The notes below the pieces were generated by a model. It did not search any database and was not told the DNA's origin. It worked only from the letters and a program-made list of their open reading frames with translations. Positions 6,768-13,989 of a DNA stretch of 14,679 bases are shown one piece after another. Source of the stretch: JAYEHK01 sp034659475 (GTDB lineage Bacteria > Bacillota > Syntrophomonadia > Syntrophomonadales > Syntrophomonadaceae); contig JAYEHK010000108.1 of the NCBI GenBank assembly GCA_034659475.1, forward strand, positions 1 to 14,679, read 5' to 3'. Every line of letters starts with the position of its first letter. Position 1 is the stretch's first letter. The position numbers were made by a program, and so were the translations under genes.

Positions 6768-6804
6768 TTAATTTGTGAAAATAATAAATTTTTTCACAAA
6801 TTAA
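6768..6804. promoter_or_regulatory. 14-bp perfect palindrome upstream of the atp operon
   Basis: TTAATTTGTGAAAA (6768-6781) is repeated as its exact reverse complement at 6791-6804, with 9 bases between. It ends 6 bases before the candidate atp -35 box. The arms contain TTGTGAA and TTCACAA, the half-sites of the redox repressor Rex, but 13 bases apart, where the Rex consensus has 4. It may be an operator, or an mRNA hairpin if transcription enters from upstream. No T-run suited to a terminator follows. Confidence 0.5.
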
Positions 6805-6810
6805 AAGGAT

Positions 6811-6839
6811 TTTACTTATCAACGTAGAATACATATTAT
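6811..6839 (+). promoter_or_regulatory. Candidate promoter of the atp operon
   Basis: TTTACT (6811-6816), 17 bases, then TATTAT (6834-6839), which is 4/6 and 5/6 to the sigma-A consensus. Transcription would start near 6846, just ahead of the SD of the first gene. This favours ATG 6874 as its start over the in-frame ATG 6838. Confidence 0.45.
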
Positions 6840-6873
6840 GGAAGAATTTCCATTAAAAAGCCAGGAGGATCAA

Positions 6874-7131
6874 ATGACAGACAAAAAGCAAAATTGGCCC
6901 AAGGCTTTAGCCAATGCAATAAATCTAGCAACTTCGGTTGCAATGGCTTTTGCTGTTGGCCTTCTGGGAGGGCAGTGGTTGGATGAAAAGTTTAATACTG
7001 CTCCTTGGCTAATGTTAATCGGTCTGATTTTTGCAGCGCTTACTTCGGGAAAAATGATGTGGGAACGATTAATGGATGATAATCGATCTGATGCCACTTA
7101 CCAGAAGAAGGATAAGGAAGAGAACCCGTAA
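6874..7131 (+). CDS. atpZ: AtpZ/AtpI-family ATP synthase accessory protein
   Basis: Small membrane protein of the kind encoded first in many atp operons, implicated in c-ring assembly and/or Mg2+ supply. The 85-residue product has two transmembrane segments (about 15-32 and 43-59). The family signature, a glycine-rich first helix ending GLLGGQWLDEKF (29-40), is followed by a short loop; the tail is highly charged. Start ATG 6874 has AGGAGG (6863-6868) five bases upstream; the longer frame from 6838 would have this SD inside it. The length and GG-WLD pattern fit AtpZ (F0F1-ATPase_gene1) better than the four-helix AtpI. No separate atpI gene is present in the 76-base gap before atpB. Confidence 0.8.
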   Translation: MTDKKQNWPKALANAINLATSVAMAFAVGLLGGQWLDEKFNTAPWLMLIGLIFAALTSGKMMWERLMDDNRSDATYQKKDKEENP

Positions 7132-7207
7132 GGGCTATCTTTTATCAAAAAAGTTTAGGGATTTCATGGAAGACAAAAATTATTAATTTGGGAAGGAGGG
7201 AGAAAAG

Positions 7208-7891
7208 ATGATGTTTGGATTCTGGGATGGTGTGTTTTTCAAGATAGGACCCATTCCGGTGGATCACTTGGTGGTAACCCAGTGGGGCATTGTAGCGGTT
7301 ATTGGCCTGGTTGCCTTTTTTGCTACCCGCAATATGCAGATATGTCCCAGCGGATTGCAAAATGCTTTTGAAGCCATGATTGTGTGGACCTATGATTTCT
7401 TTACCCAGCTGATGGATAAAGAGCATGTGGCAAAGAGGTATGCTCCACTGCTCACGACATTCTTTTTGTTTATATTATTCTGTAACTATAGTGGATTAAT
7501 ACCAGGGGCTGCACATATTAAAGGCTTTCAGCCACCTACCAGTAACTGGAACGTAACCATTACGCTGGCATTGATCACAGTGTTTGCGGTACAAATTTCC
7601 GGATTTCAGGAACATGGCTTACACTATTTTGGACACTTTGTGAGCCCAAGTCCATTAATGTTGCCATTAAATCTGCTTGAGGAAATAACCCATCCACTGT
7701 CCCTGACCGTCCGTCTATTCGGAAACATATTTGGGGAAGAAATGATTATTGCTTACATGTTATTCCTTGTGCCATTCGTGGTGCCGTCAGCTTTGATGGC
7801 GTTGAGTGTCCTTCTGGGTGCGATCCAGGCGATCGTATTCACAATTCTTTCAGCAAGCTACATTGCTGCAGCAACAGGAGAGGGTCATTAA
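7208..7891 (+). CDS. atpB: ATP synthase Fo subunit a
   Basis: Membrane stator subunit forming the two ion half-channels next to the c-ring. The 227-residue protein has five to six hydrophobic segments. The essential arginine is R169 in PLSLTVRLFGNIFGEE (163-178), and conserved NYSGLIPG (93-100) lies in the middle. The polar residues E158, E159 and H162 precede the arginine helix. Strong SD GGAAGGAGGG (7191-7200) is 8 bases (from GGAGG) ahead of ATG 7208; ATG 7211 directly after it is an equally possible start. It precedes atpE, the usual order. The sequence alone does not tell H+ from Na+ use. Confidence 0.96.
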   Translation: MMFGFWDGVFFKIGPIPVDHLVVTQWGIVAVIGLVAFFATRNMQICPSGLQNAFEAMIVWTYDFFTQLMDKEHVAKRYAPLLTTFFLFILFCNYSGLIPGAAHIKGFQPPTSNWNVTITLALITVFAVQISGFQEHGLHYFGHFVSPSPLMLPLNLLEEITHPLSLTVRLFGNIFGEEMIIAYMLFLVPFVVPSALMALSVLLGAIQAIVFTILSASYIAAATGEGH

Positions 7892-7957
7892 AAATTTATC
7901 ATAGTTTCTCTGGGCAAGGAGCCCTTATTTATGAGATGAATGAAAGGAGAGGAAAAA

Positions 7958-8176
7958 ATGGGTATCGCATTAGGAGCTGGTTTAGCCGTATCCATCGCTG
8001 GTCTTGGTGGTGGAGTTGGAATGGGTGTTGCTGGTGGCAAAGCGATTGAAGCTATCGCAAGACAACCTGAAGTAGGAGGGGATGTAAGAACCCTCATGTT
8101 CATTACTTTTGCCTTTATCGAAACCTTGACGATTTATGGTTTGCTGATTGCATTCATGTTAGTTGGGAAAATGTAA
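7958..8176 (+). CDS. atpE: ATP synthase Fo subunit c
   Basis: Proteolipid that forms the rotating ring. The 72-residue hairpin has a first helix with the glycine packing motif GLGGGVGMGVAGG (15-27), the polar loop RQPE (35-38) that contacts F1, and a second helix with the ion-binding carboxylate E55. E55 is followed by T56. The position of the Na+-type glutamine in helix 1 is taken by M22. Start: ATG 7958 has the SD AAGGAGAGG just upstream (7944-7952). An in-frame ATG at 7940 would place the SD inside the gene and add six residues. Helix 2 (FIETLTIYG) is closest in style to H+-type rings with glutamate, such as chloroplast (AFMEALTIYG). The gene is followed by a strong stem-loop before atpF. 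Confidence 0.96.
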   Translation: MGIALGAGLAVSIAGLGGGVGMGVAGGKAIEAIARQPEVGGDVRTLMFITFAFIETLTIYGLLIAFMLVGKM

Positions 8177-8200
8177 TAAAAGTTAAGATTGACTTTCGTC

Positions 8201-8259
8201 ATTGAGGGCGATAGAGCAAAGAATTTTTCATATATTAAAGGCGCTCTATCGCCCTGAAT
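8201..8259. repeat. Strong stem-loop between atpE and atpF
   Basis: AGGGCGATAGAGC (8205-8217) pairs perfectly with GCTCTATCGCCCT (8243-8255), 13 bp with a 25-base AT-rich loop. After one G-G mismatch, ATT/AAT (8201-8203, 8257-8259) adds three pairs. No T-run follows and atpF is still in the operon, so it is not a normal terminator. It may act as an RNA processing or stability element that keeps atpE mRNA more abundant than the downstream genes. Confidence 0.7.
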
Positions 8260-8295
8260 ACTATCAGAAAGTGAGAGATTGGAGGTAGCGCATCC

Positions 8296-8919
8296 GTGAT
8301 TAGGAACAGAAGGGTCTATTTAGCCGTCCTTTTTTTAAGTTTCATAATGGTAATGGGATTTGCCACCTTCTGCATGGCATCGGAACAGGCGTTGGATGCA
8401 GCTGTACCACCACCAGGTGGCACACCCCCTGCGTTTGGAAACTGGTATGTAATAGGGTGGTCAGCGGTAAACTTTTTTGTTCTGCTGGCTCTTTTGTACA
8501 AGTTTGCTTTTAATCCAATTAACGAAATGCTGGAACAGCGGGCAAACACCATTGAAAGTTCCATTAAGCATGCAGAAGAGGTAAAGGTTGAAGTTGACCA
8601 ATTAAGAAAAGAAGCCCAGGCCAATCTGGTTGAATCCCGCAAGGAATCTCAGGATATTATTGGCCGGGCCACAAAGGCTGCCGACGAGGCCAAAAATGAG
8701 ATCCTAGCAAAGGCTCAGGAAGAGGTTACGACCATGAAGAGCAAAGCTCTGAGTCAAATTGAAGCAGCGACTGAACAGGCGCAGATTGAGTTACGGGATA
8801 CAGCAGCGGTTCTTGCCATTATGGCAGCGGAAAAGGTGCTGGGCAGAGCCATTACCGAGGAAGACCATAAGAATATGGTCAAAGAATTCATAAACGAAGC
8901 GGGCGATACATTATGTTAA
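8296..8919 (+). CDS. atpF: ATP synthase Fo subunit b with N-terminal signal-like extension
   Basis: Peripheral stalk subunit that ties F1 to subunit a. The 207-residue protein is longer than the usual 160-175. Residues 51-70 are the normal membrane anchor (VIGWSAVNFFVLLALLYKF), followed by FNPINEMLEQR (72-82) and a long charged coiled coil (about 80-200) for dimerisation and delta binding. Before this is an added hydrophobic stretch, residues 8-27, after basic RNRR, then a proline/glycine-rich linker PPPGGTPP (38-45). This looks like a cleavable signal peptide or second membrane span. GTG 8296 has SD GGAGG (8281-8285), and no in-frame start with an SD exists nearer the normal anchor, so the extension appears real. 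It overlaps atpH by 7 bases. Confidence 0.94.
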   Translation: MIRNRRVYLAVLFLSFIMVMGFATFCMASEQALDAAVPPPGGTPPAFGNWYVIGWSAVNFFVLLALLYKFAFNPINEMLEQRANTIESSIKHAEEVKVEVDQLRKEAQANLVESRKESQDIIGRATKAADEAKNEILAKAQEEVTTMKSKALSQIEAATEQAQIELRDTAAVLAIMAAEKVLGRAITEEDHKNMVKEFINEAGDTLC

Positions 8920-9461
8920 ACAAAAGCGTCGCTAGGCGCTATGCTGAAGCTTTTTTTGGCATTGCCCGAGAACAAAACAAGATTGACCAATACCAGACAG
9001 AACTGGAAACAGTTGTTCAAAGCATTCAAAACATTGATCAGCTTAAGGAATATTTTGCTCACCTTCTAATTCCCCCAAAGGAAAAGAAGGAAGTGGCCCA
9101 GAAAATTTTTGCTGAACAGATTTCCCCCATTACTTTGAACTTTATACTTATGATTATTGACAAAAAGCGGGAAACGTATATTGAACTGATTGTGAAAGAA
9201 TATGTGGAAATGGCGGACGAATCGAGAAATATAAAAAAAGCAGAGTTGTTTGCAGCCACTGATGTGTCAGACGATGAATTGCAATCGCTGGCGCAAAAAC
9301 TGTCTACAGCTTCGGGGAAAACAGTACAGTTAAAGCTTAGGGTTGACCCATCCCTTCTGGGGGGAATAAAGATTAGAATGGGCGATCAGATCATAGATGG
9401 CACTGTTACCAAGAAACTGGAAATGCTAAAAAATGAATTAAAACAGGCAAAGATAAGTTAA
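8913..9461 (+). CDS. atpH: ATP synthase F1 subunit delta
   Basis: Joins the top of the F1 alpha/beta ring to the b-subunit stalk (OSCP family). The 182-residue product has the N-terminal six-helix domain beginning VARRYAEAFFGIARE (6-20), a hydrophobic central region (SPITLNFILMIIDKKR), and the conserved C-terminal LGGIKIRMGDQIIDGTV (148-164) near the end. The length is normal for the family. ATG 8913 lies inside the end of atpF in another frame, so initiation is likely coupled; a separate SD is weak. Confidence 0.95.
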   Translation: MLNKSVARRYAEAFFGIAREQNKIDQYQTELETVVQSIQNIDQLKEYFAHLLIPPKEKKEVAQKIFAEQISPITLNFILMIIDKKRETYIELIVKEYVEMADESRNIKKAELFAATDVSDDELQSLAQKLSTASGKTVQLKLRVDPSLLGGIKIRMGDQIIDGTVTKKLEMLKNELKQAKIS

Positions 9462-9483
9462 TTCGATAGGGGTGAGCACAAAA

Positions 9484-10998
9484 ATGAGTATTAGACCTGA
9501 AGAGATTAGCGCAATACTGAAAGAACAGATTGAGCGCTACCAATCGGAGGTCGAAGTCAGCAATGTTGGCTCAGTCATCTATGTTGGTGATGGTATTGCC
9601 CGAGTTTATGGATTGCAAGGAGCCATGGCTGGCGAGTTATTAGAATTTACTGGTGGAACCTATGGAATGGTTCTTAACCTGGAAGAAGATAATGTTGGTG
9701 CAGTGCTCCTGGGAGACTACCAACATATTAAAGAAGGGGACGTCGTAAAGGCGACCGGGAGAATCATGGAAGTACCAGCAGGTAAAGCAATGCTGGGACG
9801 AGTGGTTAATGCATTGGGTCAACCCTTTGATGGGAAGGGCCCGATTAACACTAATACTTTCCGTCCGGTTGAGAAAGTTGCCCACGGAGTTGTTACGCGT
9901 GCTTCGGTTAATACACCCATGCAGACAGGATTGAAGGCGATAGACTCGATGGTTCCTATTGGCCGTGGACAACGTGAGCTAATTATTGGGGATCGTCAGA
10001 TTGGGAAGACTGCTATTGCTATAGATGCCATTATAAACCAGAGAGAAAAGAAAGACATGATCTGTGTATATGTTGGGATCGGGCAGAAACAATCTACCAT
10101 TGCGGCAATTGCCTCCAAATTGGAAGAGATGGGCTGTATGGATTACACCATCATTGTTGCGGCGACCGCTTCGGAACCTGCACCACTGGTCTACCTGGCT
10201 CCTTATGCAGGGGTTGCTATGGCGGAAGAATTTATGGAGTCTGACAGCGCTGATGTCTTGATTGTTTACGATGACCTGTCCAAACATGCGGTGGCTTATC
10301 GTGAAATGTCACTACTGTTACGTCGTCCCCCTGGACGTGAAGCATATCCGGGAGACGTATTCTATCTTCACTCCCGTTTGCTGGAGAGAGCCTGCAAATT
10401 GAATGCAGACCATGGTGGAGGATCAATCACCGCACTGCCGATTATTGAAACTCAGGCAGGAGATGTTTCAGCTTATATCCCCACCAACGTTATTTCCATC
10501 ACGGATGGACAGATTTACCTTGAAACAGACCTGTTTAATGCCGGACAACGACCTGCTATTAATGCAGGACTATCAGTTAGTCGAGTAGGGGGTTCTGCAC
10601 AAACCAAAGCGATGAAATCTGTTGCAGGACAGCTGCGATTGGATCTTGCGCAGTACAGGGAACTGGCGGCTTTTGCCCAATTTGGATCTGAGCTGGATAA
10701 AGCGACCCTGGCAAGATTGACAAGAGGAGAACGAGTCACTGAGGTCCTGAAACAGGGACAATATCAACCGATGCTCGTCGAAGAACAGGTTGTATCTATA
10801 TTCTCGGGTGTTAACGGTTATCTGGATGATATTGCCAAAGACAAGATAGGCGATTTCGAGATTGAATTCCTGAAATACATGCGTGGTACAAATGCTGATG
10901 TTCTGAAAACCATCAAAGAGGTAGGCAAGATAGATAATGAGACCGAAGCTAAACTGGTGAAGGCAATTGAAGAATTTAAGTCCACGTTTTCGGTTTAG
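9484..10998 (+). CDS. atpA: ATP synthase F1 subunit alpha
   Basis: Regulatory nucleotide-binding subunit of the F1 head (504 residues). An N-terminal beta-barrel with GDGIARVYGL (35-44) precedes the P-loop GDRQIGKT (169-176). Walker B follows in DVLIVYDDLS (257-266), and the arginine finger is R367 in SVSRVGGSAQ, which reaches the catalytic site of beta. The helical C-terminal domain ends normally. ATG 9484 has the SD AGGGGTGA (9468-9475) 8 bases upstream. An in-frame GTG at 9472 overlaps that SD and is less likely. It sits between atpH and atpG as usual. Confidence 0.98.
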   Translation: MSIRPEEISAILKEQIERYQSEVEVSNVGSVIYVGDGIARVYGLQGAMAGELLEFTGGTYGMVLNLEEDNVGAVLLGDYQHIKEGDVVKATGRIMEVPAGKAMLGRVVNALGQPFDGKGPINTNTFRPVEKVAHGVVTRASVNTPMQTGLKAIDSMVPIGRGQRELIIGDRQIGKTAIAIDAIINQREKKDMICVYVGIGQKQSTIAAIASKLEEMGCMDYTIIVAATASEPAPLVYLAPYAGVAMAEEFMESDSADVLIVYDDLSKHAVAYREMSLLLRRPPGREAYPGDVFYLHSRLLERACKLNADHGGGSITALPIIETQAGDVSAYIPTNVISITDGQIYLETDLFNAGQRPAINAGLSVSRVGGSAQTKAMKSVAGQLRLDLAQYRELAAFAQFGSELDKATLARLTRGERVTEVLKQGQYQPMLVEEQVVSIFSGVNGYLDDIAKDKIGDFEIEFLKYMRGTNADVLKTIKEVGKIDNETEAKLVKAIEEFKSTFSV

Positions 10999-11011
10999 GG
11001 TGGTGAAATAA

Positions 11012-11899
11012 ATGGCAGGAGCAGGTGTAAGGGATTACAAAAGAAGAATACGCAGTGTTAAGAACACCCAGCAGATTACCAAGGCCATGAAAATGGTTGC
11101 TGCAGCCAAGCTGCGCCGTGCTCAGGAACGTGCTGAGGCTTCCAGACCATACACGGAAACCCTGCAGGGCACCCTGGCAAGACTCGCAGCGGTTTCCGCT
11201 GAAACAATAGAGCATCCTCTTCTGGAAAAAAGGGAAGATGTTCGTAAAGTTGGTTATGTAGTTGTTACGGGAGATCGAGGACTGTGTGGCGGCTATAACA
11301 CGAACATTATCCGCGCTGCAAACGATGCCATAAAACACGACGAGAGAAGCGTGGAGGATGCCATCATTGCTGTTGGACGTAAAGCCAGGGACTTTTATCG
11401 TAAAAGAGGTAATCTGGAAGCAGAGTTTATTAATCTGGGTGATACCGTGAGTTATGCTGACGCGAAAGAGATCGCAGAATATATCATGAATTCCTATGAA
11501 AACGAGGAAGTGGATGAAGTGTATCTCGTTTATGCCCAGTTTGTGAATGCTTTGAGGCAGCTCCCCACTGTTACGAGGTTGTTGCCCATAGAAACACCGG
11601 AGCAGGAAGAAGTTACCGAAGAAACATATGTTGAGTATATATATGAACCCAGTGCCAAGGCCATTCTTGTAAATCTATTGCCAAGGTATGTAGGTAGCCA
11701 AGTTTACCATGTAATGCTGGAAAGTAAAGCCAGTGAGCAAGGGGCTAGAATGACGGCCATGGGCAATGCCACTGAAAATGCAGGGGAGATCATTGACAGT
11801 CTTACACTGGAAATGAATAAAGCCAGACAGCAGGCCATTACAGATGAATTACTGGATATTGTTGGTGGCGCCGAAGCTCTCAGTAAAGGAGGAAAGTAG
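11012..11899 (+). CDS. atpG: ATP synthase F1 subunit gamma
   Basis: Central rotor shaft linking the c-ring to the catalytic sites. The 295-residue protein has the N-terminal coil with RIRSVKNTQQITKAMKMVAA (12-31), a Rossmann-like middle with GDRGLCGGYN (87-96), and the C-terminal coil with ASEQGARMTAMGNATENA just before the end, where it pairs with the N-terminal coil. An acidic stretch near residues 195-212 (TPEQEEVTEET) is a surface insertion of variable length in the family. ATG 11012 follows GGTGGTGA, 13 bases after the atpA stop. Confidence 0.97.
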   Translation: MAGAGVRDYKRRIRSVKNTQQITKAMKMVAAAKLRRAQERAEASRPYTETLQGTLARLAAVSAETIEHPLLEKREDVRKVGYVVVTGDRGLCGGYNTNIIRAANDAIKHDERSVEDAIIAVGRKARDFYRKRGNLEAEFINLGDTVSYADAKEIAEYIMNSYENEEVDEVYLVYAQFVNALRQLPTVTRLLPIETPEQEEVTEETYVEYIYEPSAKAILVNLLPRYVGSQVYHVMLESKASEQGARMTAMGNATENAGEIIDSLTLEMNKARQQAITDELLDIVGGAEALSKGGK

Positions 11900-11902
11900 A
11901 GG

Positions 11903-13333
11903 ATGGCGAATCAAACATATGGAGAGGTGACCCAGGTAATAGGCGCGGTTGTAGATATTCGCTTTAAACCTAGCGAGTTGCCAGATCTGATGAACGCGAT
12001 AACCATAAAATCGTCAGACCAGGAGGCCAACATACGTATAGCTGCGAATATAGATGTAACATTGGAAGCCATGCAGCTTCTTGGTAATGACACCGTTAGA
12101 TGTGTTGCGTTGCAGCCGACTGATGGAATAATGAGAGGCATGAAGGCAGCTAATACCGGTGCTGCAATAAAAGTGCCGGTTGGAGATGGCTGTCTGGGGA
12201 GAATTCTAAATGTATTGGGACAGCCCGTTGATGAGGCTGGTCCGGTTGATGCAACCGATTATTGGGAAATTCATCGCAAGCCGCCCGCATTAGTCGATCA
12301 GCTCCCTGCAACAGAGATGCTGGAGACGGGTATTAAGGTGGCCGACTTAATCTGCCCGTATGTAAAGGGTGGAAAAATAGGACTCTTCGGCGGAGCCGGG
12401 GTTGGAAAAACCGTTATTATACAGGAATTGATCAGAAACATTGCTTATGAGCACGGTGGATATTCAGTATTCACAGGCGTTGGTGAACGTACCCGTGAAG
12501 GGAATGATCTCTGGGGAGAAATGACTGAATCCGGGGTTATTGAAAAAACCGCACTGATTTTCGGTCAGATGAACGAACCTCCAGGAGCTCGCCTGCGGGT
12601 AGGGTTAACCGGTCTGACAGTAGCAGAGTATTTCCGTGATGTGGGTGGGCAAGACGTGTTAATCTTCATTGATAACATTTTCCGTTTTGCGCAGGCAGGC
12701 AACGAAGTATCTGCGTTACTGGGACGTATGCCGTCCGCCGTTGGCTATCAACCAACACTGGCTACTGACATGGGGTTACTGCAGGAACGTATTACCAGTA
12801 CACGGAAAGGATCTATCACATCAGCACAGGCCGTATATGTCCCTGCTGATGATCTGACAGACCCGGCACCGGCAACAACCTTTGCGCATTTGGATGCAAC
12901 CACGGTGCTGTCTCGTGCCATTTCAGAATTAGGAATCTATCCGGCAGTGGACCCACTGGATTCAACTTCCCGTATTCTTGACCCACAGATCCTGGGAGCC
13001 AAGCATTATGCAACTGCTCGTGGCGTGCAGGCAATTTTGCAGCGCTACAAAGAGTTGCAGGATATTATTGCCATTCTAGGTATGGATGAGTTAAGTGATG
13101 AGGATAAACTAATCGTGACTCGTGCAAGAAAAATACAGCGCTTTCTTTCACAGCCGTTCCACGTTGCAGAACAATTCACGGGTTCGCCTGGAATCTATGT
13201 GCCCATTGCGGAAACTGTGGCTTCATTTGCACAGGTTCTGGAAGGGAAACATGATAATCTTCCGGAAGAAGCGTTTTACATGGTTGGGAGTATTGATACG
13301 GCGGCGGCGAAAGCGAAGAGATTGGGGGCGTAG
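11903..13333 (+). CDS. atpD: ATP synthase F1 subunit beta, catalytic
   Basis: Holds the catalytic sites for ATP synthesis or hydrolysis. The 476-residue protein has the P-loop GGAGVGKT (163-170) and the catalytic glutamate E195 in GERTREGND. Walker B is DVLIFIDNIFRFAQAG (251-266), and the DELSEED-type lever DELSDED (395-401) contacts gamma and epsilon. The N-terminal barrel starts GEVTQVIGAVVDIRF. Start ATG 11903 lies 3 bases after the atpG stop; the SD AAAGGAGG (11885-11892) is inside the end of atpG. Confidence 0.98.
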   Translation: MANQTYGEVTQVIGAVVDIRFKPSELPDLMNAITIKSSDQEANIRIAANIDVTLEAMQLLGNDTVRCVALQPTDGIMRGMKAANTGAAIKVPVGDGCLGRILNVLGQPVDEAGPVDATDYWEIHRKPPALVDQLPATEMLETGIKVADLICPYVKGGKIGLFGGAGVGKTVIIQELIRNIAYEHGGYSVFTGVGERTREGNDLWGEMTESGVIEKTALIFGQMNEPPGARLRVGLTGLTVAEYFRDVGGQDVLIFIDNIFRFAQAGNEVSALLGRMPSAVGYQPTLATDMGLLQERITSTRKGSITSAQAVYVPADDLTDPAPATTFAHLDATTVLSRAISELGIYPAVDPLDSTSRILDPQILGAKHYATARGVQAILQRYKELQDIIAILGMDELSDEDKLIVTRARKIQRFLSQPFHVAEQFTGSPGIYVPIAETVASFAQVLEGKHDNLPEEAFYMVGSIDTAAAKAKRLGA

Positions 13334-13336
13334 TCT

Positions 13337-13759
13337 ATGTCAGACAACACCTTCATGCTTGAAATTGTAACACCAGAACAAATCTTGCTTAAGGATGAAG
13401 TGCAGTTTGTTATAGTTCCTGAAATGAATGGGGAATTGGGTGTCTTGAAAAACCATGCTCCTTTGATTGCTGCGCTTAATACTGGCATATTACGTTATAC
13501 AGATCCGGTTGGGGCGGTAAAGAAGATTGCTGTTAGTGGTGGCTTCATGGAAGTCATTTACAATGAAGCACGTGTTCTTGCCGAGACCGCTGAACATGGT
13601 GAAGATATTGATGTGCTGCGAGCCAAAGCTTCAAGGGAAAGAGCAGAAAAGCGATTGAGCCAGAAGGATGAAAAACTGAATTATTCAAGGGCTCAAATGT
13701 CTCTCCAAAGAGCGATTATCAGGTTAAAGGTTGCCAATGCATTGGAGGACAAGAGATAA
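13337..13759 (+). CDS. atpC: ATP synthase F1 subunit epsilon
   Basis: Rotor-foot subunit that couples gamma to the c-ring and can inhibit ATP hydrolysis. The 140-residue product has the N-terminal beta-sandwich (1-85) with VPEMNGELGVLKNHAPL (29-45) and ISGGFMEV-type AVSGGFMEV. The full C-terminal helical hairpin (about 90-138) is rich in Arg, Glu and Ala, so the inhibitory arm is present. The start lies 3 bases after atpD; its SD (GGGGGCG, 13324-13330) is within the end of atpD. It is the last gene of the operon. Confidence 0.96.
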   Translation: MSDNTFMLEIVTPEQILLKDEVQFVIVPEMNGELGVLKNHAPLIAALNTGILRYTDPVGAVKKIAVSGGFMEVIYNEARVLAETAEHGEDIDVLRAKASRERAEKRLSQKDEKLNYSRAQMSLQRAIIRLKVANALEDKR

Positions 13760-13763
13760 ACAG

Positions 13764-13791
13764 AAGGCCGGAAGAAAATTCTTCCGGCCTT
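13764..13791 (+). terminator. Rho-independent terminator of the atp operon
   Basis: AAGGCCGGAAGAA (13764-13776) and TTCTTCCGGCCTT (13779-13791) are exact complements; the realistic loop is AAAATT or larger. A short T-run (TTTGTT) follows. It lies 4 bases after the atpC stop. Confidence 0.9.
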
Positions 13792-13813
13792 TGTTACTAC
13801 CAATAGAGAAAAG

Positions 13814-13829
13814 GTTCAAATTGTTGAAC
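13814..13829. promoter_or_regulatory. Palindrome GTTCAA-ATTG-TTGAAC overlapping the -35
   Basis: A perfect 6-bp inverted repeat with a 4-base spacer, whose right arm is the candidate -35 box of the next promoter. The placement suits a repressor operator. Its arms are opposite in order to a Gram-positive LexA site (GAAC-N4-GTTC), so it is not an SOS box. Confidence 0.4.
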
Positions 13830-13852
13830 TTAAGGCGTATACTGTATATAAA
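13824..13852 (+). promoter_or_regulatory. Candidate promoter for the two small membrane protein genes
   Basis: TTGAAC (13824-13829), 17 bases, then TATAAA (13847-13852): 4/6 and 5/6 to the sigma-A consensus with ideal spacing. It lies downstream of the atp terminator and would give a leader of about 130 bases before the next gene. Confidence 0.55.
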
Positions 13853-13922
13853 GAGATATTTTGTAATTTGAGATGCCATTTACTCCAATGGGATTCAGGG
13901 TGTTAATTTCTTGTGGTTGAAG

Positions 13923-13977
13923 GCTCGGCAAAAAACCGAGTAAATCTAACTAAGGTGAGATTATGAATAAACATTAA
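13923..13977 (+). promoter_or_regulatory. Leader with small hairpin and a four-codon reading frame
   Basis: CTCGG (13924-13928) / CCGAG (13936-13940) forms a 5-bp hairpin with an A-rich loop. It is followed by the SD-like AAGGTGAG (13952-13959) and ATG-AAT-AAA-CAT-TAA (13963-13977). The stop runs into AAGAGG (13976-13981), the SD of the 59-residue gene, so translating this mini-frame could affect its initiation. Confidence 0.35.
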
Positions 13978-13989
13978 GAGGTAATGAAC

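Noticed and set aside
6690..6827. A 45-codon open frame (begins MDIIVVEPKI, ends KGFYLST) in the gap before the atp operon
   Set aside because: No Shine-Dalgarno near its ATG, no recognisable family, and it runs through the palindrome and the candidate promoter.
7912..7924. Small hairpin GGGC-AAGGA-GCCC between atpB and atpE
   Set aside because: Only four pairs and no T-run; too weak to call a regulatory element.
8316..8642. 108-codon reverse-strand frame inside atpF
   Set aside because: It lies wholly within a conserved gene on the other strand; its length arises from the alanine- and glutamate-rich coding of the coiled coil.
13122..13370. Out-of-frame reading frame inside the end of atpD running into atpC
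   Set aside because: It overlaps two well-conserved genes in another frame and has no SD; a shadow of atpD.
13814..13829. Palindrome considered as a LexA/SOS box
   Set aside because: The arms are GTTC...GAAC, while Gram-positive LexA sites read GAAC-N4-GTTC; orientation and spacing do not fit.
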